DNA from: an uncultured Gemmatimonadota bacterium
GTDB taxonomy: Bacteria; Gemmatimonadota; Gemmatimonadetes; Gemmatimonadales; GWC2-71-9
Reading direction: 5' to 3'
Assembly (NCBI GenBank): GCA_913009915.1
Contig: CAJVYZ010000073.1
Span: 1 to 9,320, forward strand
Length of the DNA: 9,320 nucleotides
In this document: piece by piece, positions 1-8,195 of the stretch
Numbering within the stretch: the first letter of the stretch is position 1
Layout: every line of letters starts with the position of its first letter
Notes under the pieces: generated by a model
What the model was told of the DNA's origin: nothing
Seen by the model: the letters and a program-made list of their open reading frames with translations, nothing else
Databases searched by the model: none
Made by a program: the position numbers and the translations under genes

Positions 1-118
1 GTAGAGGGAAGAGCAGTGTGGAGACTGCTGCAGGTGAGTTGGGTGTGTGCTTTTTTTTTTAATGATACGGCGACCACCGAGATCTACACTCTTTCCCTAC
101 ACGACGCTCTTCCGATCT
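1..118 (+). other. Illumina P5/universal adapter and read-through (artefact)
   Basis: Positions 61-118 match the Illumina P5/TruSeq universal adapter end to end, from AATGATACGGCGACCACCGA to the closing GCTCTTCCGATCT. Positions 51-60 are exactly ten T, which matches the T10 spacer on the flow-cell-grafted P5 oligo. Positions 1-50 resemble nothing I recognise and are most simply base calls made after the template ended, seen in reverse complement. None of this is genomic; the biological sequence starts at 119. In translation it gives tails often seen in contaminated protein databases: RSEERRVGKECRSRWSPYH on the minus strand, and peptides containing NDTATTEIYTLSLHDALPI or MIRRPPRSTLFPYTTLFR on the plus strand. 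Confidence 0.97.
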
Positions 119-2623
119 CGATGCCGGCCAGGACCGCCAGTCCTGGGCGCCGGGCACCGCGACGACGATCCCGATGTCGGGTACCGTCACCGTGCCGAAG
201 CGCGTGCCGGGTTGATCCTGCAGCACGCGCCGCTCGCTGGGGTCGGTGACGTTCAACAAATTCCACGGGATGCGAACCTCCAGCACGCCTGCGGCGATAT
301 CGACGGACCACAATCCATCGGGGGCTTCTCCCTGCGGAAGCAGGCCACGGTCATATCCCAAGGCTGCATATTCGGTGCCGTCGCGGGCAAACCGCGGCCG
401 GTTGGTAACCACCAGCAGCGAATCGTACCGTCCGTCAGTGCGCCGTTGCGTGATATACGGATCGTTGTAGTGCTGCTCGAACCGTCCGCTGAAGAACCCC
501 GGCGGCAGCACATCCTCGGCGGGCGCCACGACTACTGGTGCATGCTTAGCGTCTGGTCGGACCTTCTGTATGCGAAATACGTTGGACGCTCTGTCGGCCA
601 GCAGACGGAGGCGCCCGTCCCGCAGGTGAAGCACGAATTCGATCCCGATGGGGATCGTCGGACCGGATGCCCCCGGCCAGCGTGTCTGGCCGGCATCCGG
701 GTCGACCATGTCGAGCCCCACCAGCAATTCCGGCGGGAGGGAATCCCGCCAATCTAGGTGCAACCACAGGTAGGCCTCATCGGCGGCCGCCTTCAGGGTG
801 CGGCCGCCGCCGTCGCGGTAGAGGCTGGGGATCGCCGACCAGGCGGCTGTGCGATCGGCCAGCGTCAGGCCCGACACCGCCGCGATCGGCTCGATGGCGA
901 TCATGCCGTAGTGCTGTTCCGCGTCTAGGCGGTTGAACCAGAGTCGGTTGCGCTCCAGGGGAATCTCGAAATCGATGACCATCCAGTTCTTCTTGAACCA
1001 CTCGTCGATCCAGGCGAACACGATTCCCCCGGCCATGCCGGCTTCGGCGATCTCTCGGGTGAGTCGGGCGTCGGCCTGGGCCATAGCCGCTTCGGTCAGT
1101 CCGCCGTGGTGCCACCCTTGGGGTTGCAGGTGGGCGATGCCGATGCTCGCGGGAATGCCGTACTCGGAAATCACCACCGGCATGCCCGCATGGTGGCGCT
1201 GCAAGTCTCGCAGGTACCCGAAGAAATTCGAGGGACCTTCCGATGAGCTACTCGCCTGGTATGTCTCGTCCAGTATCATGAAGTCCGGGTAGTACGGGTA
1301 GACGTGATACGAGGCGAAGTATCCGGCGGGGAAGGCGTCGGTGGATCGAACCAACGTGGCGTCGAGCCCAGTGGCGTCATTGTCATATTCGAGCGGGGGG
1401 CGTTCGACGGTCTCGCCGAGCGCCGCACGTATGGCGATCTCTTGCTGCACTGTGGTTTCGCTGGGGTGATAAAGCGGGTCGAGCGTCGGCCAGTTGGTGT
1501 ACGCTATCGGTCGCTGGGCGCCGTAGGTATCCATCTCATAACCGATGAGATGGTCGCAGGCCTTGGCCATCCATGCGTCGGTTGCCGTGCCTGCCCGGAG
1601 GGTGAGGAACCGGCCGGCCCATCCCGATTCGTCCGGGTGCATCGCGTTGTAATCGACCACCGACATCGGCTCCCACTCGCGGCCGATGATGTATCCAAGA
1701 GTCCACGGTGATACATCGGCCAAGTAGAAACCCGACGCGTGCCCCGGCCGTGGAAGGATGTCGGCCCGCCCGTGGAGCAGATCGACGACGTGCCTCATCT
1801 CGGCGAAGAAGTTTGCCTCCCATTCCGCGTTCTGGTAGTCGTGCTCCGGCGGTAGCTCGGCCCACACCCCATGAACCAGCCACAGTGGCGAGTCCGGGTG
1901 CTGCAGGTTGTACCGTCGCAGGGCCTGGTAGAAGGACGGCGGGTGGATGGTGTAGACTCGGATGGTATTGGCGCCCATCGCAGCCATGTCAGCCAGCCAT
2001 CCGGTGTAGGTGGCCGAGTCGGGGAACTGGCTGGGATGCTTGCCAGGGAGGGCGGCCCCGAGATTGATGCCCTTGAGGTAGAACGGCCGCCAGCCGGACG
2101 CCGTGCGAATTTCGAATCGCTCCCCGTTGACTCTGGCCGGGTAGACCGTGGTGTCCGGTCGTACCAGTGGGGGTCGTTCCGGTGGCGGACCGGTTCCCAT
2201 CGGCAGCAGGGATAGATAGCGGTTGGCCGTCTCGTTTCCGGGGTCGAGTGAATCGACTCGGCTGAAACTGCGATAGACACCGGCATGGTCACCACTACGC
2301 CAGGCGAGGAGGCCGAGACCGACGGGGGCGCCCATGACGTCCGGGTTGTCTGCCAATACCGCTCGGAAGAGACTGTCGGCTTGGGTGGGGCGCTCCAGTC
2401 GCATGGCCGCGTAGCCCAAGCCTACTCGGGCGCCAAGATGGGATGGGCACTTGTCGGCGGCTGAGGCGAATGCCTCTTCGGCGGAGGGGGTGTCCCCGGC
2501 CCGGTAGTGATCCCACGCGGCCGCCACCAAGGTGTCCGCTGGGGCAGGGCAATTTTCCTGGCCGGCGAGGGTGCCGCCGAGTAGGGATAACAAGGCGATG
2601 AGGGGGAGGGAGCGGGCAGGCAT
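119..2623 (-). CDS. Secreted TPR + clan GH-A glycoside hydrolase-like protein, 3' end truncated
   Basis: The start is the ATG at 2621-2623, giving a signal peptide (MPARSLPLIALLSLLGGTLA, residues 1-20), so the protein should be exported. Residues 30-140 hold about three TPR-like helical repeats. Residues 165-560 look like a (beta/alpha)8 glycosidase: KGINLG at 184-189, NTIRVYTI at 219-226, GREWEP at 314-319 (E316 the probable acid/base), NWPTLDP at 377-383, SYHVYPYYPDF at 438-448, VVISEYGIP at 483-491 (E487 the probable nucleophile) and DEWFKKNW at 540-547. I recall these motifs from a widespread, poorly characterised bacterial family, sometimes fused to family 2 glycosyltransferases; GH72 glucanosyltransferases share the fold. 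Residues 610-830 are beta-rich, possibly a CBM9-like sandwich. Substrate is unknown. Residue 835 is the last genomic one; the ORF closes only inside the adapter, so the true C-terminus is missing. No clear Shine-Dalgarno is seen before the ATG. Confidence 0.78.
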
Positions 2624-2650
2624 TTACAGAATGTAGCAAACCGGGCGCCC

Positions 2651-2729
2651 GCTGTGGGTGAATGGGGTGTTGCCGTGGGAGCCAGGAGCCAGGAGCCAGG
2701 GGCTGTGGGCAGTGAGCAGTGAGCTGTGG
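2651..2729. repeat. Mosaic of 7-bp tandem repeats
   Basis: On the plus strand, AGCCAGG occurs three times in tandem (2680-2700). After one extra G, the series GCTGTGG, GCAGTGA, GCAGTGA, GCTGTGG follows in perfect 7-nt register (2702-2729). Another GCTGTGG lies at 2651-2657. The array is between the glycosidase start and the lipoprotein stop. It can be translated in several frames but has no coding character. Confidence 0.8.
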
Positions 2730-2810
2730 AGCCTTCGGTGTTGAGCCCATGGCGTATGGCCCACAGATGTTTGGTGGGAGAGGGCATGGCAACAACCAAT
2801 GGACGGGATG

Positions 2811-2848
2811 CGAGAAGGGCGGCCCCCTGTGGGAGGCCGCCCTTCTCG
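2811..2848 (-). terminator. Strong hairpin after the lipoprotein gene
   Basis: A 14-bp perfect stem (left arm CGAGAAGGGCGGCC at 2811-2824, right arm GGCCGCCCTTCTCG at 2835-2848) closes a 10-nt loop. It begins about 41 nt past the minus-strand stop at 2890, where a terminator for the lipoprotein gene would be expected. No T-run follows on the minus strand (CATCCCGTCC), so it is not a classical intrinsic terminator. It could instead protect the 3' end or need Rho. Confidence 0.5.
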
Positions 2849-2889
2849 TCCACGGACTGACGATAGTGACATCGTCCGGTGGCCTACGA

Positions 2890-4422
2890 CTAGAAATCTC
2901 CTCCGTTAGTATCGAACGTAACCCGGGCATCGACATAGCCCATCACGCCCCGGTCGATGGCGCGGACCACGAGCAGATTGACGCCGGTCGCGGTTAGATC
3001 TCCGTCGTCAACGGAGAGGATGTTGCTGTCCGGTGTGGCACAGCCCTCATGGGTCTCGATGCCGTCAGTCAATTCTACGTCGTTGACGAACACCTGGACG
3101 TCGTTGTCGATGGCGATTCTCACTGCAACGTTGGTAGCGTCTTCGGGAAGGAAGAAGCTTCTCCGCAGCAGGATTTCCGTCGCTAGGCTGTCGGGTACCA
3201 CGCCGGCGCCAGCCGCGGTCCACGTGGTTCCACCCGGGTCAGGGTTGATGATGGAGCAATTCGCGTTACCGGGGTTGTCCCAGAACGGTGCGCCACCAAT
3301 CGACCAGCCCGAGTCATCGTAGCCCGGTGTCTCGAAACCTGTCGGCGGCGTGTCGCCGTCTGCTCGATCGAGTTCCAGGTAGCGGTACCCGTCGGTGCCA
3401 TACTCCAGCCCGACTTCGGCCCAGCCGAAGTTGCTGAAGTTCTTGGTCCGGCCGCCGAGCGACCCGGCTCGGGCTACGACCGCGGCAAAAGCCGGTTGCG
3501 GTGCGAACAACGATGCCAAGGGCCGGCCCACCTTGTTCCAGCCCGCCTTGGCGAAGTCGCCAAGCCAGCTCGACTCGGTGCTGCCGATCACGATGGTCTG
3601 ACACTCGGATGGCGTCCCCGCTCCGATGATGAAACTAGGTGTGGTTTCTTCGGGTACCTGCCTGACCTGGTCCGTACTGGCGGGTCCGCGGGACTCAAAG
3701 AGACTTAGCAGGGAGAAGTTCGGCGCGTTGATGTCGGTGCACACTCCGAACAACACCCCTAGGCCGGGAAAGTTAAATTCGGGAGGCAGAGCCGGAGTTG
3801 TGGTGATACTAACGCAGTCCGCTGCCTGAACGGGAAGCTGGCCAAGCGGATGACAGGGCAGTGATTGCAGCTCGACGGTCACCGCCCACGCCCCTGGGGG
3901 AAGATCACCGGGCTGGAACTCGACCCCGGCGCGTCCAGGATTATCGGCAGGATCGTCAGTCACCACACCGCCCACCGCTCCCTCGACGACCGTGGGTGGT
4001 GGGAAGCCCGCAAACTTGGATACCAGCCTGATGAGCCTTTCGACGTCATCCATGCAGGGGCGGAAGTGTCTCGGCCAATGCGGGTAGGAACGTGGGGCTG
4101 GACACGCGGTCATTGAGGCGTTTGAGGCGAGCGCGAGTTCTATCAACTCTGTTGCGTAGGTCTGAGACTCAGGGGTACCCCTCCCGGCGCGAAACATCCG
4201 AGCCTTGATCCGATGCGCATTCCTCCTGTCGGGATCTCGGGGTCGCCATACCTTGTTGATGGCCAGGTTGATCCGAGCGCGCAGGCTCGGTTGCCACCGG
4301 TGGTCGAGCAATTGTTGCTCGCTCAAGGTGGAGGTTGGGGCCTGGGTGTCTTGGCAGGCCGCGAAGACCACGACCGCGCCCCCGATGACGAAGGGGAAGA
4401 TGCGTTTGAGGATGCGTTTCAT
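2890..4422 (-). CDS. Lipoprotein with C-terminal galactose-binding-like domain
   Basis: I chose the ATG at 4420-4422 because GGAGG lies 8 nt upstream and the product then starts with a lipoprotein signal: MKRILKRIF, a hydrophobic stretch, and the lipobox FAAC with Cys23. The upstream ATG at 4470 would bury this signal. The mature protein (510 aa precursor) should be lipid-anchored. The middle (residues 30-320) is not recognised; it has many prolines and several cysteines. Residues about 330-505 look like a jelly-roll/galactose-binding fold: LELDRADGDTPPTGFETPGY, YDDSGWSIGGAPFWDN (368-383), RRSFFLPEDATNVAVRIAID (420-439) and VQVFVNDVEL (442-451). These recall the tryptophan-rich start and the 'vyvNG' strand of sugar-binding domains attached to secreted glycosidases. 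No catalytic motif is visible, so a binding or surface role is inferred. The gene is monocistronic in appearance, with a hairpin after its stop. Confidence 0.72.
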   Translation of the reverse strand: MKRILKRIFPFVIGGAVVVFAACQDTQAPTSTLSEQQLLDHRWQPSLRARINLAINKVWRPRDPDRRNAHRIKARMFRAGRGTPESQTYATELIELALASNASMTACPAPRSYPHWPRHFRPCMDDVERLIRLVSKFAGFPPPTVVEGAVGGVVTDDPADNPGRAGVEFQPGDLPPGAWAVTVELQSLPCHPLGQLPVQAADCVSITTTPALPPEFNFPGLGVLFGVCTDINAPNFSLLSLFESRGPASTDQVRQVPEETTPSFIIGAGTPSECQTIVIGSTESSWLGDFAKAGWNKVGRPLASLFAPQPAFAAVVARAGSLGGRTKNFSNFGWAEVGLEYGTDGYRYLELDRADGDTPPTGFETPGYDDSGWSIGGAPFWDNPGNANCSIINPDPGGTTWTAAGAGVVPDSLATEILLRRSFFLPEDATNVAVRIAIDNDVQVFVNDVELTDGIETHEGCATPDSNILSVDDGDLTATGVNLLVVRAIDRGVMGYVDARVTFDTNGGDF

Positions 4423-4430
4423 GATCGCTG

Positions 4431-4435
4431 CCTCC
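4431..4435 (-). promoter_or_regulatory. Shine-Dalgarno of the lipoprotein gene
   Basis: GGAGG on the minus strand, 8 nt before the ATG at 4422. It supports this start over the in-frame ATG 48 bases upstream. Confidence 0.7.
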
Positions 4436-4581
4436 GGGTTCGACTTCCGGGATTCCAAGGGGGAGCTCAATGATCGGGAATGTGCAGATCGATCCGCGAC
4501 CCCACAAGTAGTGCAGAAAAATGCAGCCAGGTTGTGCGGAAGCTGGAGGCGGCCCCGGGGGTCACATCAAGGCGGTCGGGT

Positions 4582-4617
4582 GCCCAGTGGAGCCCGGACT
4601 TGGCCGAATTGGGGGTT
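4582..4617 (-). pseudogene. Short remnant resembling the kinase C-terminus
   Basis: The minus strand here reads NPQFGQVRAPLG, close to HPRFGQVRAALV, the last residues of the kinase gene about 250 bases away (4834-4872). The DNA also matches over about 25 bases with four differences (near 4598-4622 and 4855-4879). The matching frame opens at 4767 without other similarity to the kinase and has no proper gene context. It may be what remains of a duplicated kinase 3' end. The rest of the 4423-4785 gap shows no gene, and I see no convincing promoter for the lipoprotein in it. Confidence 0.3.
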
Positions 4618-4785
4618 GTCCTCCGAGTGGTGCACAACGCGGTATGCCTGTCCTTCGACTGGCCGGTTGGCTCGGTGAACTCGGAGTGGGGTGGCGTCGG
4701 ACAGCGGCGTCAGACCAGCGGCGGGAGGGCCAAGGTCAGCGGCTTGTGCCATAGGAAAGAGATGCATCTAATAACACTATCGGGC

Positions 4786-4822
4786 TGAGAAAACAGTGAA
4801 GATGCGGCGAAGGAATCTTCAC
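4786..4822 (-). terminator. Rho-independent terminator of the kinase gene
   Basis: Beginning 8 nt after the kinase stop codon, the minus strand has GTGAAGAT (4822-4815), an 11-nt loop and ATCTTCAC (4803-4796), a perfect 8-bp stem. A T-rich tract, TGTTTTCTC, follows directly. Stem, position and T tract agree with intrinsic termination; the stem is only moderately GC-rich. Confidence 0.65.
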
Positions 4823-4830
4823 GCTTCCGG

Positions 4831-7380
4831 TCAGGCCACCAAGGCGGCCCGCACCTGGCCGAATCGGGGGTGATCCTGCAGATCCCTCCACCACCAATAG
4901 ATCTTGGCGTCGGCCTCAGGCTCATCCTGTGGATTGGCGACCAGGAACGCCTTCAGCAGCTCGATCGCCTCGTCCTGATCCCCCAGGAGGACGCGAATGT
5001 AGGCTTCGAGCCAGGCCAATTCCCGCAAGGGGTCGAAGTCGGGAGTGGGGCGGGCCGCCATGAGCACACTGCGGGCGCTGTCCGGCAATCCCGCTCGAGC
5101 CAGGATGCCACCGACGATCATCTTGGTCCATCGTTCCTCGTATTCACGGTCGGGTTGTGGCACCAGCGGGACCAGTTCCGACCAGACGCGCCATGCCTCG
5201 TCGACGTCCGGTTGGCCAGCCGGGGTGGTCATGAGCCACAACCGGCACTTCTTGAATCGGAAATTGTCGGGAAAGCGCTCGGCTCCCACGGTGCACCACC
5301 GCTGGGCCTGGGAAAACTCCTGCAGATCGTAGTGCCCCAGGAACAGCCGGTCGAGTATAAGCGCGGCGGAGGTGAGATAGGCGTCTTCCCGGTACGCCCT
5401 GCTGGCCGCGAGCACCACCGAGGTGGTCCCGTCATCGGTCTGGTAGTAGAGGTGACTCAGGGTGGCGAAGGCACTAGCTCGTCCCGGGTCGAGTTCGACC
5501 GCCCGCTCCAGGTCCGCTTGGGCTGCTTCGAGAAGTTTTTGGGCTTCTGCGGGATCGGGTTCCTTGTCTATCAGGTAACCCCAATATTGCAGCGTTCCAC
5601 GGGTCTCGATCGCTGACGGATCGTTGGGGTCCAAGGCCAACGCCCGGTTGGCGTGCCCCAGTCCCACGTCGATCCAATCGAACATCTCCCGCTGATCTCC
5701 GGCCAGGCGCGACTTGCGATAGGCGATCTCGCTCCTGAGGACGATTGGAGCCGCCCAATTCGGATCGGCGGACTCGGCCACGGCCAACGCGGAGTCGGCG
5801 AGATCAAACATGGTGAAGCCTTCGGCAACACTGTCAGTTTCGATCAGCGCCTCGGCGTCTTTGCGCAGTCGCTCGCCCAACAGTAGCAACGATACTGCGT
5901 CGGCGTTGCGACTCCCGGCGCGCTGCTCCCGCAGCCGAACCTCTTCCCCCAGCCGTTCTCGCAGAATGAGGGATACCCGCTGTGCCAGCGAATCCTGAAC
6001 GGCGACGAGGTCGTTGCCTGGAATTTCGAAACCGCCGCGGCCGATTTCAGCCCCGCTGGCGCCGTCCAGCAACCGAGTCGAGACGCTCAGGCGATCGCCC
6101 ACTCGTTCCACACTGCCGACGATCAAGCTGCCGACGCCCAGGGCCCGGGCTATACTGTCGCGGGAGATCGCTCCACCACGATAGGGTGCCACGCCATTGC
6201 GGGAAACGACATCCAGTGCACGGACCTGCGACAGTTTCTCGATGAGACCCTCGGTCAGCCCGTCAGCGACGAACTGGTAGTCCCCCACTGTCGTCAGGTC
6301 CTCGAAATACAGTACCGCGACGCTGGTGGGATCGAGCCCCGTCACATCCATGGCTGCTACACTCGAAGGTGACGCGGGCCACAACTGCCACGCGGCGAGG
6401 GCCGCTACGACCGCCGCAGCGCCCCACAGCATTCGACGGGAGCCTCTATTCACGCGCCTGGGTGAATGCGCCCGGCGTTGAGCCGTCCGGCGCGCCGTGA
6501 GCCGTTCCGAACTGACGATGAGTTGGGCTTCGCCCAGGGCCTCGGCAAACTCACCCGCAGTGGCGAACCGGTCGGCCGGGGTCTTGGCGGTGGCCTGATC
6601 GATGGCGTCCTGCAACTCGTCCGGCACCGTGGGCCGGACGATACGAATATCGGGGAGTTCCTCCATGGCGTGGCGGGCCATGATTGCGGAGGCTGTCTTA
6701 CCGGTGAACGGTGGCTCGCCGGACAGCAGTTCGTACAGCATGCAGCCGAGGCTGTAGATATCCGCACGCCCGTCGATCTTTGCCCCCGCGGCTTGCTCCG
6801 GGCTCATGTATAGCGGCGTGCCGACGGCCATGCCGGTTTGGGTAAGAGACTCTCCCTGTCCAGCCTCCACCGCCCGTGAAATGCCGAAGTCGGCCACGAT
6901 GGCGTGCTTACCGATCAGCATGACGTTGTCGGGCTTGATGTCGCGATGGATGATGCCGTGCTTGTGGGCATGGTCCAGCGCTTCGGCCACTTCACGGGTG
7001 ACTTGCACGGCGAACTCGACCGCCAGCTGCCCTTCACTCTCCAATCGATCGGCCAGCGATTCCCCTTCGACATAGGGCATCACGTAGTACAGCAGCCCTG
7101 CGGCCTGGCCCGAATCGAACAGCGGCAGGATGTTGGGGTGCTGCAGGTTGGCGGCGACCTTGATTTCCCTCAGGAATCGGTCGGGTCCGATGGACGCGCC
7201 GAGGTCCTGGTGCAGCACCTTGATGGCGACGTCGCGGTCGTGCTTCAGGTCGCGGGCGAGATACACCGTCGCCATGCCGCCGCGGCCGGCCTCCTTCACC
7301 AGCTCATAGTGGTCGGCCAGGGCGGCGCCAAGAACCGAGAAGGTGTCCGTATTTGGCCTCATCCCAGCAAGATACGTCAT
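4831..7380 (-). CDS. Transmembrane Ser/Thr protein kinase with TolB-like and TPR regions
   Basis: An 849-aa Hanks-type kinase. The N-terminal catalytic domain (about 25-280) has all key elements: glycine loop GRGGMATVY (32-40), VAIK with Lys54, Glu72, HRDIKPDN (145-152, catalytic Asp147), DFG (164-166), SPE (193-195), Asp207 and Arg271. A basic linker precedes one membrane helix (about 317-334). A TolB/FlgO-like region follows (about 352-455; AVLYFEDLT, then GVGSLIVGSV). The rest, to 849, is helical with TPR-like units, for example ANRALALDPNDPSA at 577-590 and LERAVELDPGRASA at 624-637. The kinase domain should be cytoplasmic and the C-terminal part extracytoplasmic, as for PknB-type receptors; targets are unknown. 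This layout is common in Gemmatimonadota and relatives. The ATG at 7380 lacks a clear Shine-Dalgarno; ATG at 7362 (MRPNTDTF) is an alternative. It is followed by an intrinsic terminator and starts 84 bases after the merB stop, so readthrough from merB is possible. Confidence 0.9.
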   Translation of the reverse strand: MTYLAGMRPNTDTFSVLGAALADHYELVKEAGRGGMATVYLARDLKHDRDVAIKVLHQDLGASIGPDRFLREIKVAANLQHPNILPLFDSGQAAGLLYYVMPYVEGESLADRLESEGQLAVEFAVQVTREVAEALDHAHKHGIIHRDIKPDNVMLIGKHAIVADFGISRAVEAGQGESLTQTGMAVGTPLYMSPEQAAGAKIDGRADIYSLGCMLYELLSGEPPFTGKTASAIMARHAMEELPDIRIVRPTVPDELQDAIDQATAKTPADRFATAGEFAEALGEAQLIVSSERLTARRTAQRRAHSPRRVNRGSRRMLWGAAAVVAALAAWQLWPASPSSVAAMDVTGLDPTSVAVLYFEDLTTVGDYQFVADGLTEGLIEKLSQVRALDVVSRNGVAPYRGGAISRDSIARALGVGSLIVGSVERVGDRLSVSTRLLDGASGAEIGRGGFEIPGNDLVAVQDSLAQRVSLILRERLGEEVRLREQRAGSRNADAVSLLLLGERLRKDAEALIETDSVAEGFTMFDLADSALAVAESADPNWAAPIVLRSEIAYRKSRLAGDQREMFDWIDVGLGHANRALALDPNDPSAIETRGTLQYWGYLIDKEPDPAEAQKLLEAAQADLERAVELDPGRASAFATLSHLYYQTDDGTTSVVLAASRAYREDAYLTSAALILDRLFLGHYDLQEFSQAQRWCTVGAERFPDNFRFKKCRLWLMTTPAGQPDVDEAWRVWSELVPLVPQPDREYEERWTKMIVGGILARAGLPDSARSVLMAARPTPDFDPLRELAWLEAYIRVLLGDQDEAIELLKAFLVANPQDEPEADAKIYWWWRDLQDHPRFGQVRAALVA

Positions 7381-7393
7381 GAAAGTGGGACTG

Positions 7394-7408
7394 GCGAGTT
7401 GGACTCGC
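7394..7408. other. Small inverted repeat between merB and the kinase
   Basis: GCGAGT and ACTCGC flank TGG, a perfect 6-bp stem with a 3-nt loop in the 84-base gap between the merB stop and the kinase start. There is no T tract on either side, so I do not call it a terminator. It could attenuate readthrough or be chance. Confidence 0.3.
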
Positions 7409-7464
7409 GGATCCCTGCAGTGCCTTCAAGAGTCGGCGCAGTGGGGTCGACTACCCAGCGTGCC

Positions 7465-8190
7465 TCAGGCTACGTCGCTTCTCGGCATCCCGTGAGGGGG
7501 CGAGGGCTCGCCATGGAGCACCGCGCCATATCTGGCCGCATTGTAGCGTCTGGCCAGGGTGAACCCGTCGGCCACCGAAAGCAGGAACGTGCCGGGCCGG
7601 GTGCTGATCCAGGTGGTCCCCGCCTGGCGCGATGCGAACAGGTTGACGTACGAGCAGAACGACAGGATGGTTTGGTCGGGCGAGGTGACCTGGCCGGCGG
7701 GGCTCGGTGCGGTGAACGACAAGACCGGCGTACGGTCGTCCATCCGCTCGATGCCGTCCGGTCCCACGCGGAGCCGGACGGGGTTGCCCGTTTGGGGGCA
7801 GACCGACTCGATCATCGCCGTCACGCCAAGCAGCTCGGGGATGAACATGGCGTCCCAGGCACACCAGGTGGACAGGCGTCGCTCCCCGAGCAGCAGGCTG
7901 TGGCGCGAGTGGCGTGTGGTGAGGCCGCCAAACCCGATTACGGTTTCGTTGTGGTCCCACTCGACCAGGCTGCGCAAATTGCTCTTCAGAAGAAACTGGT
8001 CGGCCGGCATGCCGGACCACTCCTTCACTTGCGCAAGCGCCGAAGGTGCGACGGGGCCGCCCTCGGCCAAGAGTCGGTAGAGCATGATGGCGACGCGTTG
8101 TTCCTGAGGGTTGAGCGTCGGGAACGCCTGCACCACCGCCTGCAACATCTCATCGAGTGACGCGTTCTCTCTATGCCATGCTCGATCCAT
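7465..8190 (-). CDS. merB: Organomercurial (alkylmercury) lyase MerB
   Basis: MerB cuts the C-Hg bond of organomercurials by protonolysis, releasing a hydrocarbon and Hg(II) in the cytoplasm. From the ATG at 8190 the protein is 241 aa, slightly longer than the roughly 212-aa plasmid enzyme. The catalytic set is present: STWCAWDAMFIPELLG carries Cys110 and Asp113 (Cys96/Asp99 of the R831b enzyme), ESVCPQTG carries Cys131 (equivalent to Cys117), and FCSYVNLFAS carries Cys179 (Cys159). Cys-Asp and Cys-Cys131 spacings equal those of R831b; the last spacing is 69 instead of 63 residues. The N-terminal part has the usual helical region (LLAEGGPVAPSALAQV). The frame also opens at a GTG at 8250, inside merR, but the ATG fits family length better. 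A GGAGG lies 16 nt before the ATG, too far to be ideal, so translation may be coupled to merR, whose stop is 5 nt upstream. Confidence 0.93.
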   Translation of the reverse strand: MDRAWHRENASLDEMLQAVVQAFPTLNPQEQRVAIMLYRLLAEGGPVAPSALAQVKEWSGMPADQFLLKSNLRSLVEWDHNETVIGFGGLTTRHSRHSLLLGERRLSTWCAWDAMFIPELLGVTAMIESVCPQTGNPVRLRVGPDGIERMDDRTPVLSFTAPSPAGQVTSPDQTILSFCSYVNLFASRQAGTTWISTRPGTFLLSVADGFTLARRYNAARYGAVLHGEPSPPHGMPRSDVA

Positions 8191-8195
8191 GGGGT

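Noticed and set aside
47..757. 236-codon plus-strand frame starting at the left end
   Set aside because: Its first part is adapter translation and the rest is antisense to the glycosidase.
2624..2660. Promoter for the glycosidase (TACATT as -10)
   Set aside because: No matching -35 at a suitable distance and no Shine-Dalgarno; too weak to call.
6904..8160. 418-codon open frame on the plus strand
   Set aside because: It lies antisense across the kinase and merB, both confirmed by catalytic motifs. Long antisense frames are expected at this GC content, and the product has no recognisable domain.
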